6,118 nucleotides of DNA from Burkholderiaceae bacterium (GTDB lineage: Bacteria > Pseudomonadota > Gammaproteobacteria > Burkholderiales > Burkholderiaceae_C): the NCBI GenBank assembly GCA_023262365.1, contig JALRBF010000047.1, positions 1 through 6,118 on the forward strand, read 5' to 3'. The notes under the pieces are model-generated. The model was not told the origin of the DNA. It ran no database searches and saw only the letters and a list, made by a program, of their open reading frames with translations. Shown here in pieces: positions 1 to 6,061 of the stretch. A program made the translations under genes and the position numbers. Each line of letters opens with the position of its first letter. The first letter of the stretch is position 1.

Positions 1-61
1 TGTCCAGCCCAGCCACTGGCTTGAGCGATTGCGCCGTGGGAGGGGGCAAATTCACTGGCAT
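1..61 (-). CDS. argJ: Glutamate N-acetyltransferase ArgJ, N-terminal fragment
   Basis: These are the first 20 codons (plus one base) of a minus-strand gene that leaves the window at position 1. The peptide begins MPVNLPPP and continues to KPVAGLD. It resembles the usual N-terminus of ArgJ proteins, in which a short MPVN-type start is followed by a 'PVAG' turn. ArgJ is a cytoplasmic enzyme of arginine biosynthesis. It moves the acetyl group from N-acetylornithine to glutamate, and in bifunctional forms also uses acetyl-CoA. The start is ATG, with an AGGAG ribosome binding site nine bases upstream that overlaps the secA stop codon. Only 12 nt separate the two genes, so argJ is probably co-transcribed with secA. 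The secA-argJ order is also known from other proteobacteria such as Pseudomonas. The catalytic region lies outside the window, so the call rests on the N-terminus and the neighbourhood. Confidence 0.8.
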   Translation of the reverse strand, partial: MPVNLPPPTAQSLKPVAGLD

Positions 62-70
62 GACCTGAGT

Positions 71-75
71 CTCCT
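71..75 (-). promoter_or_regulatory. argJ ribosome binding site overlapping the secA stop
   Basis: On the minus strand the sequence TAGGAG runs from 76 to 71. TAG is the secA stop codon, and AGGAG (75-71) is a full Shine-Dalgarno core nine bases before the argJ ATG. Ribosomes finishing secA would therefore stop on the argJ binding site, a layout that favours coupled translation. The motif is seen directly; coupling is inferred. Confidence 0.6.
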
Positions 76-2815
76 AGCTTAGTGCACCGTGGCAATGCTT
101 GTACTTTTTGCCGCTGCCGCACGGGCAGGGCTGGTTGCGGCCCACGCGCTCGACCTCTTGCTGCATCACCCACCCCGAAGTGGGCTGCGCCACGGGGTTG
201 CCGCTCTCGTCAGGGCCGCTGGCCACCACCTGCTGCATGCCGCTGCCTTGGGCTTGCATCGCCTCGGCGGCCTCGCTGGCTTGCTCGGGCTGGGCAATTT
301 GTACGGTAAGCAAAATGCGCGTCACTTCGTCGCGCACCTGGTCGAGCATGCGCCCAAACAGCTCAAACGCCTCGCGCTTGTATTCTTGCTTGGGTTGCTT
401 TTGCGCGTAACCACGCAGGTGAATGCCCTGGCGCAAGTGGTCAAGGGCGCTAAGGTGCTCGCGCCAGTGCGAGTCAAGCACCTGCAACAACACCATGCGC
501 TCGAATTGCGAAAAATTTTCTTCGCCAATTTGTTGCAGCTTGTCGTTGAACTGCGCGTCAACCGCCTCAGTTACCAGGGCGAGCACTTCGTCGGCGTCCA
601 TCTCACTGGACTCAGCCACCCGCGCGACCACGTCTAGGCTGACGCCCCACTCGCCCTGCAGCGCTTGGCTAAGTGCGGGCAAATCCCACTGCTCTTCCAC
701 GCTGTCGGGGGGCACGTGCAGCGCCACCATGGCCTGCACGCTGCCGTGGCGCAGCGCGTCCACTTGTTCGCGCAGCTTCTCAGCTTCCAAAATGTCGTTG
801 CGTTGGGTGTAAATCACCTTGCGCTGGTCGTTGGAGACGTCGTCGTACTCCAACAACTGCTTGCGGATGTCAAAGTTTCGCGCCTCTACCTTACGCTGCG
901 CGCTTTCAATGCTGCGCGTCACCATGCCGGCCTCAATCGCCTCCCCCTCGGGCATTTTGAGCCGGTCCATGATGGCACGCACCCGGTCGCCCGCAAAAAT
1001 CCGCATCAGCGGGTCATCCAGGCTTAAGTAAAAACGCGACGAACCGGGGTCACCCTGCCGCCCGGAGCGGCCGCGCAACTGGTTGTCGATGCGGCGCGAT
1101 TCGTGACGCTCGGTGGCGATGATGCGCAAGCCACCCAACTCAACCACTTGCTGGTGTTCTTGGTCCCACGCGGCCTTGAGCTCGTCGCGTTTGGCGACAT
1201 CGGCTGCCTGTGGCTTGGCCGGGTCGATGCCAGCTTGCAGCAACCACTTTTCGAGGTTGCCGCCCAGCACAATGTCGGTGCCGCGACCCGCCATGTTGGT
1301 GGCAATGGTGATAGAGCCCAAACGCCCGGCTTGCGCGATGATGTCGGCCTCGCGCGCGTGTTGCTTGGCGTTGAGCACCTCGTGCGGCAGTTTGGCCTGG
1401 GTAAGCAACTGGGCGATGATTTCGGAGTTTTCGATCGACGAAGTGCCCACCAGCACCGGTTGGCCGCGCTCATGGCAGGCGCGAATGTCTTCAATGGCGG
1501 CTTGGTACTTTTCAGGGGTGGTTTTGTACACCCGGTCCAACTCGTCTTTGCGGCGGTTGGGTTTGTTGGGCGGTATCACCACCGTCTCTAGCGAATAAAT
1601 TTGCTCAAACTCGTAGGCCTCGGTATCGGCCGTACCGGTCATACCTGCCAGTTTGTTGTACAGCCTAAAGTAGTTTTGAAACGTGATGGAGGCCATGGTT
1701 TGGTTTTCGGCCTGAATCGCCACCGCTTCTTTGGCCTCTACCGCCTGGTGCAGCCCGTCGCTCCAACGCCGCCCGGCCATGAGCCGCCCGGTGAACTCGT
1801 CAACAATCACCACCTCGTTGTTTTGCACCACGTAATGCTGGTCGCGCAGGTACAGGTGATGCGCGCGAAGGGCCGCCAGCACGTGGTGCATAAGAGTGAT
1901 GTGACTCGCATCGTATAGCGAGGCGCCTTCGGGCAACAACCCTGCCTGGGCCAGCAACTGCTCGGCGTGCTCGTGGCCTTGCTCGGTTAGGTACACCTGA
2001 CGCGCTTTCTCGTCCACGGTGAAGTCACCCGGCGTGATCACGCCCTCGCCGGTGCGCGGGTCGGCTTCGCCTTCTTGTCGCACCAGGCTGGGCACCACGG
2101 CGTTGACCGCCACGTAAATAGCGGTGTGGTCTTCGGCTTGCCCGCTGATGATGAGCGGGGTGCGTGCCTCGTCAATCAAAATCGAGTCCACCTCGTCCAC
2201 AATGGCGTAATGCAGGGGCCGCTGCACTCGGTCGGTGGCGGCGTACACCATGTTGTCGCGCAGGTAGTCAAAGCCAAATTCGTTGTTGGTGCCGTAGGTG
2301 ATGTCGCAGGCATACGCGGCTTGCTTTTGGTTGCGGTCAAGGTCGGGTAGGTTCACCCCCACCGACATACCCAAAAACTCGTAAATACGGCCCATCCAGG
2401 CCGCGTCACGTGCAGCAAGGTAGTCGTTAACCGTCACCAGGTGCACACCCTGACCACGCAGGGCGTTGAGGTAAATGGGCAACGTGGAGGTGAGTGTTTT
2501 GCCTTCGCCGGTGCGCATTTCGGCAATTTTGCCCTCGTGCAGCGCCAAGCCACCCAGCAGTTGCACGTCAAAATGACGCATGTGCAACACGCGTTTGCTG
2601 GCCTCGCGCACCAGCGCAAACGCTTGCGGCAGCACCTGCTCAAGGGTTCCACCTTCGGCGACTTGTTGCTTAAGCGCCTGCGTTTGGGCACGTAACTCGT
2701 CGTCTGTTTTGGCCTCGTAGGTGGCTTCAAGGCCGTTGATTTGCTGCACGGTTTTGCGGTACCGGCGAAGCAGTCGGTCGTTGCGACTGCCAAGCAATCG
2801 GGTGAGTATGTTCAT
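74..2815 (-). CDS. secA: Preprotein translocase ATPase SecA
   Basis: SecA is the ATP-driven motor that pushes unfolded preproteins through the SecYEG channel of the inner membrane. The 913-residue product has the usual full length and shows every hallmark in order. Walker A MRTGEGKT is at 100-107 and the Walker B/DEAD-type box DEVD at 207-210, followed by [11 protein letters not shown]. The preprotein cross-linking region begins around 226. The second nucleotide-binding domain has NMAGRGTD at about 507-514 and [11 protein letters not shown] at 581-591. The helical scaffold and wing domains follow, with a variable linker rich in Gln, Ala and Glu at about 840-880. The C-terminal zinc finger, which serves SecB and phospholipid binding, has C897, C899, C908 and H909. 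The start is ATG and the stop TAG. No convincing Shine-Dalgarno precedes the start; instead a short upstream frame ends on it. The gene follows the M23 peptidase gene by 85 nt and precedes argJ by 12 nt. No SecM-type gene is visible upstream. Confidence 0.99.
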   Translation of the reverse strand: MNILTRLLGSRNDRLLRRYRKTVQQINGLEATYEAKTDDELRAQTQALKQQVAEGGTLEQVLPQAFALVREASKRVLHMRHFDVQLLGGLALHEGKIAEMRTGEGKTLTSTLPIYLNALRGQGVHLVTVNDYLAARDAAWMGRIYEFLGMSVGVNLPDLDRNQKQAAYACDITYGTNNEFGFDYLRDNMVYAATDRVQRPLHYAIVDEVDSILIDEARTPLIISGQAEDHTAIYVAVNAVVPSLVRQEGEADPRTGEGVITPGDFTVDEKARQVYLTEQGHEHAEQLLAQAGLLPEGASLYDASHITLMHHVLAALRAHHLYLRDQHYVVQNNEVVIVDEFTGRLMAGRRWSDGLHQAVEAKEAVAIQAENQTMASITFQNYFRLYNKLAGMTGTADTEAYEFEQIYSLETVVIPPNKPNRRKDELDRVYKTTPEKYQAAIEDIRACHERGQPVLVGTSSIENSEIIAQLLTQAKLPHEVLNAKQHAREADIIAQAGRLGSITIATNMAGRGTDIVLGGNLEKWLLQAGIDPAKPQAADVAKRDELKAAWDQEHQQVVELGGLRIIATERHESRRIDNQLRGRSGRQGDPGSSRFYLSLDDPLMRIFAGDRVRAIMDRLKMPEGEAIEAGMVTRSIESAQRKVEARNFDIRKQLLEYDDVSNDQRKVIYTQRNDILEAEKLREQVDALRHGSVQAMVALHVPPDSVEEQWDLPALSQALQGEWGVSLDVVARVAESSEMDADEVLALVTEAVDAQFNDKLQQIGEENFSQFERMVLLQVLDSHWREHLSALDHLRQGIHLRGYAQKQPKQEYKREAFELFGRMLDQVRDEVTRILLTVQIAQPEQASEAAEAMQAQGSGMQQVVASGPDESGNPVAQPTSGWVMQQEVERVGRNQPCPCGSGKKYKHCHGALS

Positions 2816-2841
2816 GGTGGTGCGTTAAGTGCCAAAGTCAT
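2812..2841 (-). other. Candidate nine-codon leader frame overlapping the secA start
   Basis: On the minus strand an ATG at 2841 opens a frame reading MTLALNAPP. Its TGA stop overlaps the secA ATG as ATGA (2815-2812). A G-rich stretch (GGGGCGGG) lies just upstream of this ATG, while secA itself has no visible Shine-Dalgarno. The arrangement would let ribosomes terminate and restart on secA. The Pro-Pro end before the stop is of a kind known to slow ribosomes. The same frame is also open further upstream into the GC-rich spacer, so it may be chance. No homology is claimed. Confidence 0.2.
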
Positions 2842-2843
2842 GT

Positions 2844-2864
2844 GCCCGCCCCGGCGGCGCGGGC
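2844..2864. repeat. GC-rich inverted repeat in the secA upstream spacer
   Basis: GCCCGC (2844-2849) and GCGGGC (2859-2864) form a 6-bp all-GC stem with a 9-nt loop in the 85-bp spacer between the M23 gene and secA. No run of T follows on either strand, so a simple intrinsic terminator is unlikely. It could be an RNA structure in the secA leader. Confidence 0.4.
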
Positions 2865-2872
2865 CCCACGGT

Positions 2873-2886
2873 GCCGCCCGAGCGGC
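2873..2886. repeat. Second short GC hairpin upstream of secA
   Basis: GCCGC (2873-2877) and GCGGC (2882-2886) are perfect complements around the tetranucleotide CCGA. This gives a tight hairpin 14 bp past the M23 stop codon (2901-2903) on the minus strand. No T-tract follows in either direction. It may protect the 3' end of the M23 message, mildly attenuate read-through into secA, or be a by-product of GC-rich sequence. Confidence 0.35.
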
Positions 2887-2900
2887 TTGGGTGACAAAGG

Positions 2901-3827
2901 CTAGGGCGCCCGCGCCTGGGCGGTGCTGCTGCGTGCCGAGGCCAAAAACTTAACCGGATTACGGGCGCGGCCCGCGGCCCAAACCTCAAAATGCAAATGC
3001 GGCCCCGTGGAGCGCCCAGTCGAGCCCACCAGCGCGATCACTTGGCCACGCTTGACCAAGTCGCCCACTTTAACCTTAAGTTTGCTGGCGTGGGCGTAGC
3101 GCGTCATTAGGTCGTTGCCGTGATCCACCTCAACCATCAGGCCATAACCCGCGTGGCGCTCAGAGGTGACCACCACACCACCCGCGGCAGCCCGGATGGG
3201 GGTGCCCGTTGGCGCCGGAAAGTCCAGCCCTTGGTGCATGGCACGCTGCCCATTAAACGGGTCGATACGCATACCAAACCCCGAGCCGTGGGCCGCGTCC
3301 ACCGGCCGCATGGTGGGGCGCTGCGCTTGTTGCCACTGCAACTCAAACAACTGCGACTCAAGCACCGACAGGCTGTCGAGTCGGGTTTGGCTTAGCGCTT
3401 GCAAATCGGTAATGGCCGATGAAAACTCGGCCGAGGACAACGCTTGACCCGGTGTTTCTGCCCCGCCCTGACCCGGCGGGTCTTGCGGCGCGTAGTTGAC
3501 CCCAGCCAAGCGGGCTACGCGCTCGCCCAGCGCGTCAATTTGAATTAACCGAGCTTGTAACTCGCCCAAGCGGCGCGCCATGGCGTCAAGGTTTTCGCGC
3601 ATCAGGCGCTTGGCCTCTGCGTCGTCTACCACGTTGCTTACCACCGCGATTTGGTGAATCCAGTTCCAGCCATATCGTGCGCCAAGCTGCAAAACCTGCA
3701 TGTAGCCCCACACCGCCATGGCCGAGGACAACAGCACCGCCAGCAGCACGAGCAGTGTCAGGCGCGCGCCAGACATCTCCAGGGCCCGCGAGCCGCTACC
3801 TTTGGTGTCCGTGATAATGATATGCAT
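2901..3827 (-). CDS. Membrane-anchored M23 family metallopeptidase
   Basis: This 308-residue protein is a probable peptidoglycan endopeptidase of the LytM/M23 type, acting on cell-wall cross-links in the periplasm. Counting from the ATG at 3827, a short cytoplasmic N-terminus is followed by one hydrophobic segment at about 22-44. A helical, probably coiled-coil region (about 66-108 and 130-170) precedes the catalytic domain (about 175-295). The zinc and catalytic residues are all present: H198 and D202 in HQGLD, H246 in YAH, and H277 and H279 in PHLHF. It therefore looks catalytically competent, unlike degenerate EnvC or NlpD activators. A TTG at 3842 could add five residues, but ATG is preferred because the product then begins MHIIITD, as I recall for related proteins. 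Neither start has a clear Shine-Dalgarno. The gene sits 85 nt upstream of secA, a place where such peptidases also occur in Pseudomonas and other Burkholderiales. Its exact substrate cannot be read from the sequence. Confidence 0.9.
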   Translation of the reverse strand: MHIIITDTKGSGSRALEMSGARLTLLVLLAVLLSSAMAVWGYMQVLQLGARYGWNWIHQIAVVSNVVDDAEAKRLMRENLDAMARRLGELQARLIQIDALGERVARLAGVNYAPQDPPGQGGAETPGQALSSAEFSSAITDLQALSQTRLDSLSVLESQLFELQWQQAQRPTMRPVDAAHGSGFGMRIDPFNGQRAMHQGLDFPAPTGTPIRAAAGGVVVTSERHAGYGLMVEVDHGNDLMTRYAHASKLKVKVGDLVKRGQVIALVGSTGRSTGPHLHFEVWAAGRARNPVKFLASARSSTAQARAP

Positions 3828-3848
3828 GTGGCTGCTTAACAATTTTTC
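3828..3848. promoter_or_regulatory. 21-bp divergent start region
   Basis: Only 21 bp separate the minus-strand M23 ATG (3827) from the plus-strand DUF721 ATG (3849), and the stretch is AT-rich for this window. Any promoters for the two genes must lie in this spacer and in the opposite gene's 5' coding sequence. A GATAAT (3813-3818) on the plus strand resembles a -10 box, but I see no good -35 partner. Neither gene shows a Shine-Dalgarno here, so transcripts could be leaderless or the starts could be slightly misplaced. Confidence 0.4.
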
Positions 3849-4148
3849 ATGGCATCAACCCCTGCTCCGCTAACCGCCCACGCCGCTGCGCTACAGCGTT
3901 TGGGGGATCTCAAGGGTCGTTTGGAACTCTCCGCTCGTCGCTGGCAGCAGGTACAGCAGCTGGTGCCCGCGACCATGCGCGCGCTGGTCAAACCTGGAGC
4001 CTGCGACGATTTCGACTGGTGCATTGTAGTCGCACACGCCGCGGCCGCGGCCAAACTGCGGCATATTGTGCCCGACTTGGAGCAAGCCTTAGAACAAAGA
4101 GAGGGAAGAAAAGTAAGTGTTCGCTTACGTGTAAGTGCGAACGGGTAA
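3849..4148 (+). CDS. DUF721 / DciA-like protein
   Basis: This is the only plus-strand gene in the window, encoding 99 residues. It carries the compact DUF721 pattern: an N-terminal helical stretch (RLGDLKGRL, then RRWQQVQQLVPATMRALVKPG at about 30-50), the strand-forming DWCIVVAH around 56-63, and AAAAAKLRHIVPDLEQAL at about 64-81. It ends in a short basic strand, VSVRLRVS. In other bacteria DUF721 includes DciA, which helps load the replicative helicase DnaB, and it often lies beside an M23 gene and secA, as here. Whether this copy does that job is inferred. The ATG at 3849 is the first possible start after an in-frame TAA at 3837-3839; no Shine-Dalgarno is visible. The product is at the short end of the family. 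The gene diverges from the M23 gene and converges on the tRNA-Thr, and its last codons overlap hairpins that may terminate the tRNA transcript. Confidence 0.8.
   Translation: MASTPAPLTAHAAALQRLGDLKGRLELSARRWQQVQQLVPATMRALVKPGACDDFDWCIVVAHAAAAAKLRHIVPDLEQALEQREGRKVSVRLRVSANG
4106..4142 (-). terminator. Candidate terminator for the tRNA-Thr transcript
   Basis: On the minus strand, GTTCG and CTTA pair with TAAG and CGAAC across 4142-4119 (nine pairs, a 2-nt bulge, a 4-nt loop). An overlapping five-pair stem, GTAAG/CTTAC (4128-4124 with 4117-4113), is followed at once by TTTTCTT (4112-4106). The two stems share bases and exclude each other. The position, about 50 nt past the tRNA 3' end, suits an intrinsic terminator for the tRNA or sspB transcript. 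It lies inside the 3' end of the convergent DUF721 gene. The stems are modest, so confidence is limited. Confidence 0.4.
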
Positions 4149-4175
4149 ATGCCTGGTTAACAAGTTAAAACGCGT

Positions 4176-4189
4176 ACCCAAGATTGGGT
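4176..4189. repeat. Small inverted repeat abutting the tRNA 3' end
   Basis: ACCCA (4176-4180) and TGGGT (4185-4189) form a five-pair stem with a 4-nt loop. It touches the last base of the tRNA CCA. On the minus strand it is followed by ACGCGTTTTAAC, whose T-run is short and five bases away. It could be a weak terminator or a processing signal at the tRNA 3' end. The 40-bp spacer 4149-4188 shows nothing else I can name. Confidence 0.3.
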
Positions 4190-4264
4190 GGTGCCGGCTA
4201 GAGGAGTCGAACCCCCGACCTTCGCTTTACAAGAGCGCTGCTCTACCAACTGAGCTAAGCCGGC
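4189..4264 (-). tRNA. tRNA-Thr, anticodon UGU
   Basis: The minus strand folds into a complete 76-nt cloverleaf with an encoded CCA end. The acceptor stem GCCGGCT/AGCCGGC has seven perfect pairs and the discriminator base is A. The D arm is GCTC/GAGC with a GG in the loop. The anticodon loop CTTGTAA places TGT at 34-36, which reads the threonine codon ACA. The T arm is GGGGG/CCTCT (two G-U pairs) with a TTCGACT loop. The outermost anticodon-stem position is G27 opposite A43, a mismatch; the other four pairs are sound. The gene begins 20 nt after the sspB stop on the same strand. It may therefore be cut from an sspB read-through transcript, or it may use a promoter inside sspB. Confidence 0.97.
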
Positions 4265-4284
4265 TATGTGTGAAATTTTAGGGT

Positions 4285-4704
4285 TTATTTCACCCGCCGC
4301 AGCACCGGGCGGCCGCTGGGCGGGCTAGGGGCGTCGTCGTTGGTGCTTGGGGCGGGCGAATTGGGTGGCACATCGCCCGGACTGGCCAGCACCATGCCCT
4401 GCCCGGTTTCTTTGGCGTAAATCGCCAACACGTGCGACACCGGCACCATTACCTCGCGGGCAACCCCGCCAAAGCGCCCCTTAAACGACAACACATCGTT
4501 GTCGATGTGCAAATCGCGCGTGGCGTCGTAGCCCACGTTGAGCACAATTTGGTTGTCTTTGACAAAATCGCGCGGCACCTCAACCCGCTCGTCCACCCAC
4601 ACCGCCACGTAGGGGGTCAACCCCTCGTCCGAGCACCACTGATGCAAGGCACGCAACAGGTAGGGACGCGCGCTGGCATCAAGGATGTGGGTGTTGGAGT
4701 CCAC
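4285..4704 (-). CDS. sspB: ClpXP protease specificity-enhancing factor SspB
   Basis: SspB is a cytoplasmic adaptor that binds ssrA-tagged proteins released from stalled ribosomes and hands them to the ClpXP protease. The 139-residue product shows the family layout. The folded substrate-binding domain spans roughly 12-107, with RPYLLRALHQWC, TPYVAVWVD, VPRDFVKDNQIVLNV, SFKGRFGG, VPVSHVLAIYA and GQGM. A flexible linker rich in Pro, Ser, Asn and Asp (about 108-129) leads to the C-terminal ClpX-binding tail GRPVLRRVK, close to the Escherichia coli tail as I recall it. It thus looks fully functional. The start codon is GTG, five bases after the sspA stop codon, with no Shine-Dalgarno in the usual place. 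Translation is probably coupled to sspA. The tRNA-Thr lies 20 nt downstream. Confidence 0.95.
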   Translation of the reverse strand: MDSNTHILDASARPYLLRALHQWCSDEGLTPYVAVWVDERVEVPRDFVKDNQIVLNVGYDATRDLHIDNDVLSFKGRFGGVAREVMVPVSHVLAIYAKETGQGMVLASPGDVPPNSPAPSTNDDAPSPPSGRPVLRRVK

Positions 4705-4709
4705 GGGAA

Positions 4710-5321
4710 TTATTTGCGCATCACTTTCTCAGAAGGCGTAAGCGCCTCAATGTAGGCCGGACGCGAGAAAATACGCTCCGCGTACTTAAGCAACGGTGCG
4801 GCGTTTTTGCTCAGTTCAATGCCGTAGTAGTCCAAGCGCCACAGCAATGGGGCAATGGCCACGTCCAGCATAGAAAAGTTGTCGCCCAGCATGAAACGGT
4901 TTTTCAAAAACACCGGTGCCAATTGGGTGAGCCGGTCACGAATGTGGCCGCGCGCGCGCTCCAAGGCCTTGTCGTTGGACTTGTTTTGTCGCGACTCCAG
5001 CGTGGTGACGTGCACGAACAATTCTTTTTCAAAGTTGAGCAAAAACAGTCGCACACGACCGCGGTCCACCGGGTCGCCGGGCATGAGTTGCGGGTGCGGA
5101 AAGCGCTCGTCAATGTACTCGTTGATGATGTTGGACTCGTACAAAATCAAGTCGCGCTCCACCAAAATTGGCACCTGTCCGTACGGGTTCATCACCGCGA
5201 TGTCTTCGGGCTTGTTGTACAAGTCCACGTCACGGATTTCAAAATCCATGCCCTTTTCGAATAACACAAAGCGGCAACGATGCGAAAACGGGCAAGTGGT
5301 GCCCGAGTACAAAACCATCAT
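4710..5321 (-). CDS. sspA: Stringent starvation protein SspA
   Basis: SspA is an RNA polymerase-associated protein with a glutathione S-transferase fold. In E. coli it accumulates under starvation, affects acid tolerance and is needed for phage P1 late transcription. Here it has 203 residues. The thioredoxin-like N-terminal domain includes TTCPFSHRCRFVL (8-20), the cis-proline in GQVPILV (P51) and YESNIINEYIDERFP (61-75). A PHP motif at 75-77 corresponds to the surface pocket through which E. coli SspA contacts the polymerase. An all-helical C-terminal domain follows, with the usual MLDVAIAPLLWRLDYYG near 151-167. The first of two adjacent ATG codons is chosen because AGGAG at 5337-5333 lies 11 bases before it (14 before the second). 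The gene follows petC by 48 nt and precedes sspB by 5 nt. A petABC-sspAB order is common in beta- and gammaproteobacteria. Confidence 0.95.
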   Translation of the reverse strand: MMVLYSGTTCPFSHRCRFVLFEKGMDFEIRDVDLYNKPEDIAVMNPYGQVPILVERDLILYESNIINEYIDERFPHPQLMPGDPVDRGRVRLFLLNFEKELFVHVTTLESRQNKSNDKALERARGHIRDRLTQLAPVFLKNRFMLGDNFSMLDVAIAPLLWRLDYYGIELSKNAAPLLKYAERIFSRPAYIEALTPSEKVMRK

Positions 5322-5332
5322 GGGGACTTTTA

Positions 5333-5337
5333 CTCCT
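5333..5337 (-). promoter_or_regulatory. sspA ribosome binding site
   Basis: AGGAG on the minus strand lies 11 bases before the first sspA ATG and 14 before the second. It is a full Shine-Dalgarno core. It decides between the two adjacent start codons and supports independent initiation of sspA after petC. Confidence 0.65.
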
Positions 5338-5341
5338 GCTG

Positions 5342-5362
5342 ACCGCGCGCGGTTAAGCGCGC
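5342..5362. repeat. GC palindrome between petC and sspA
   Basis: ACCGCGCGCGGT (5342-5353) is a perfect 12-bp palindrome. In addition GCGCGC (5345-5350) can pair with GCGCGC (5357-5362) around GGTTAA. Either fold gives an all-GC stem a few bases upstream of the sspA Shine-Dalgarno. No T-run follows on the minus strand, so it is not a standard terminator. It might be an mRNA processing or stability element separating petC from sspA. Confidence 0.45.
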
Positions 5363-5369
5363 CGCCGGG

Positions 5370-6041
5370 TTACTTGATGTGGCGCCAGTACGCCGCATTG
5401 AGGCGCCAAGCAATAAGAACAAACCCCGCCAAGAACAGCAACACCCACACGCCGACTTGTTTGCGCGTGGTCTGCGACGGCTCACCCATCCACTGCAGGT
5501 AAGCCACCAAGTCGCCCATCGAGTTGTCGAAGTCGGCCTGGTTCATGCTGGCCTGCATTTGCCACAGCACGTTGGGCATGGCGGTATTAACAAAGGCGTG
5601 GTTGTTCCAGCCGGTGGGGCGTGCTGGGTCGCGATAAAAGCCGCGCAAAAAGGTGTACAGATAGTCAGCACCCGAACCACCGGCGCCCGCACGAGAACGC
5701 GCGATGACGCTGAGATCGGGCGGGGCCGCGCCAAACCACTGAGCCGAGTCCGCTGGGTTGGCCGTAACCTTCATGAGGTCGCCCACCTTGGGGGTGATGA
5801 AGTTGAGGTTGGCCTGGATTTGCTTGGGCGTGAGGCCAATATCCGTTAGGCGGTTGTACCGCATGTAGCCGGCAGAGTGGCAGTTAAGGCAATAGTTGGC
5901 AAACAACTTGGCACCATTTTGTAAAGCCGCGTTGTCGTTAAGGCGGTTAGGCGCCTTGTCCCACGCTGCGCCACCGCCAGCGGCATGGGCCAGCCCCACC
6001 AAGGCCATCCAGGTGAGCATCAACGCAATGATTTTTTTCAT
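5370..6041 (-). CDS. petC: Ubiquinol-cytochrome c reductase, cytochrome c1
   Basis: Cytochrome c1 is the haem subunit of the bc1 complex (complex III). It takes electrons from the Rieske protein and passes them to a soluble cytochrome c, on the periplasmic side of the inner membrane. The 223-residue product begins with a Sec signal peptide (about 1-20, ending AHA). The covalent haem site CLNCH is at 51-55, so C51 and C54 bind haem and H55 is the proximal ligand. APPDLS is at 106-111, and NTAMPNVL (152-159) contains M155, the likely distal haem ligand. A C-terminal membrane anchor spans about 194-214, followed by a short basic tail. The length is compact, as in other betaproteobacteria that lack the long insertions. 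The ATG has a weak AGCAGG binding site seven bases upstream. It starts 20 nt after the petB stop and is followed by sspA after 48 nt. Confidence 0.96.
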   Translation of the reverse strand: MKKIIALMLTWMALVGLAHAAGGGAAWDKAPNRLNDNAALQNGAKLFANYCLNCHSAGYMRYNRLTDIGLTPKQIQANLNFITPKVGDLMKVTANPADSAQWFGAAPPDLSVIARSRAGAGGSGADYLYTFLRGFYRDPARPTGWNNHAFVNTAMPNVLWQMQASMNQADFDNSMGDLVAYLQWMGEPSQTTRKQVGVWVLLFLAGFVLIAWRLNAAYWRHIK

Positions 6042-6061
6042 GTCAAAACCTGCTTACGTAT

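Noticed and set aside
1103..1598. Two overlapping plus-strand frames of about 160 codons opposite secA
   Set aside because: They are antisense to a fully conserved SecA region and resemble no family I know. Long open antisense frames are expected in GC-rich coding DNA. The same applies to the other long frames opposite secA, petC and sspA.
2844..2886. Intrinsic terminator between the M23 gene and secA
   Set aside because: The stems are GC-rich, but no run of T follows either stem on either strand.
2816..2900. A SecM-like arrest gene upstream of secA
   Set aside because: The spacer is only 85 bp and has no signal peptide or arrest-motif sequence of the SecM type. Only the nine-codon frame remains, reported as a weak candidate.
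3828..3842. TTG start adding five residues to the M23 peptidase
   Set aside because: It would leave only 6 bp before the divergent DUF721 start, uses a rare start codon with no binding site, and adds LSSH-type residues not expected in relatives. The ATG at 3827 fits better.
4189..4264. tRNA-Thr as an integration site for a genomic island
   Set aside because: No integrase, no repeated tRNA 3' end and no change in gene character appear on either side within the window.
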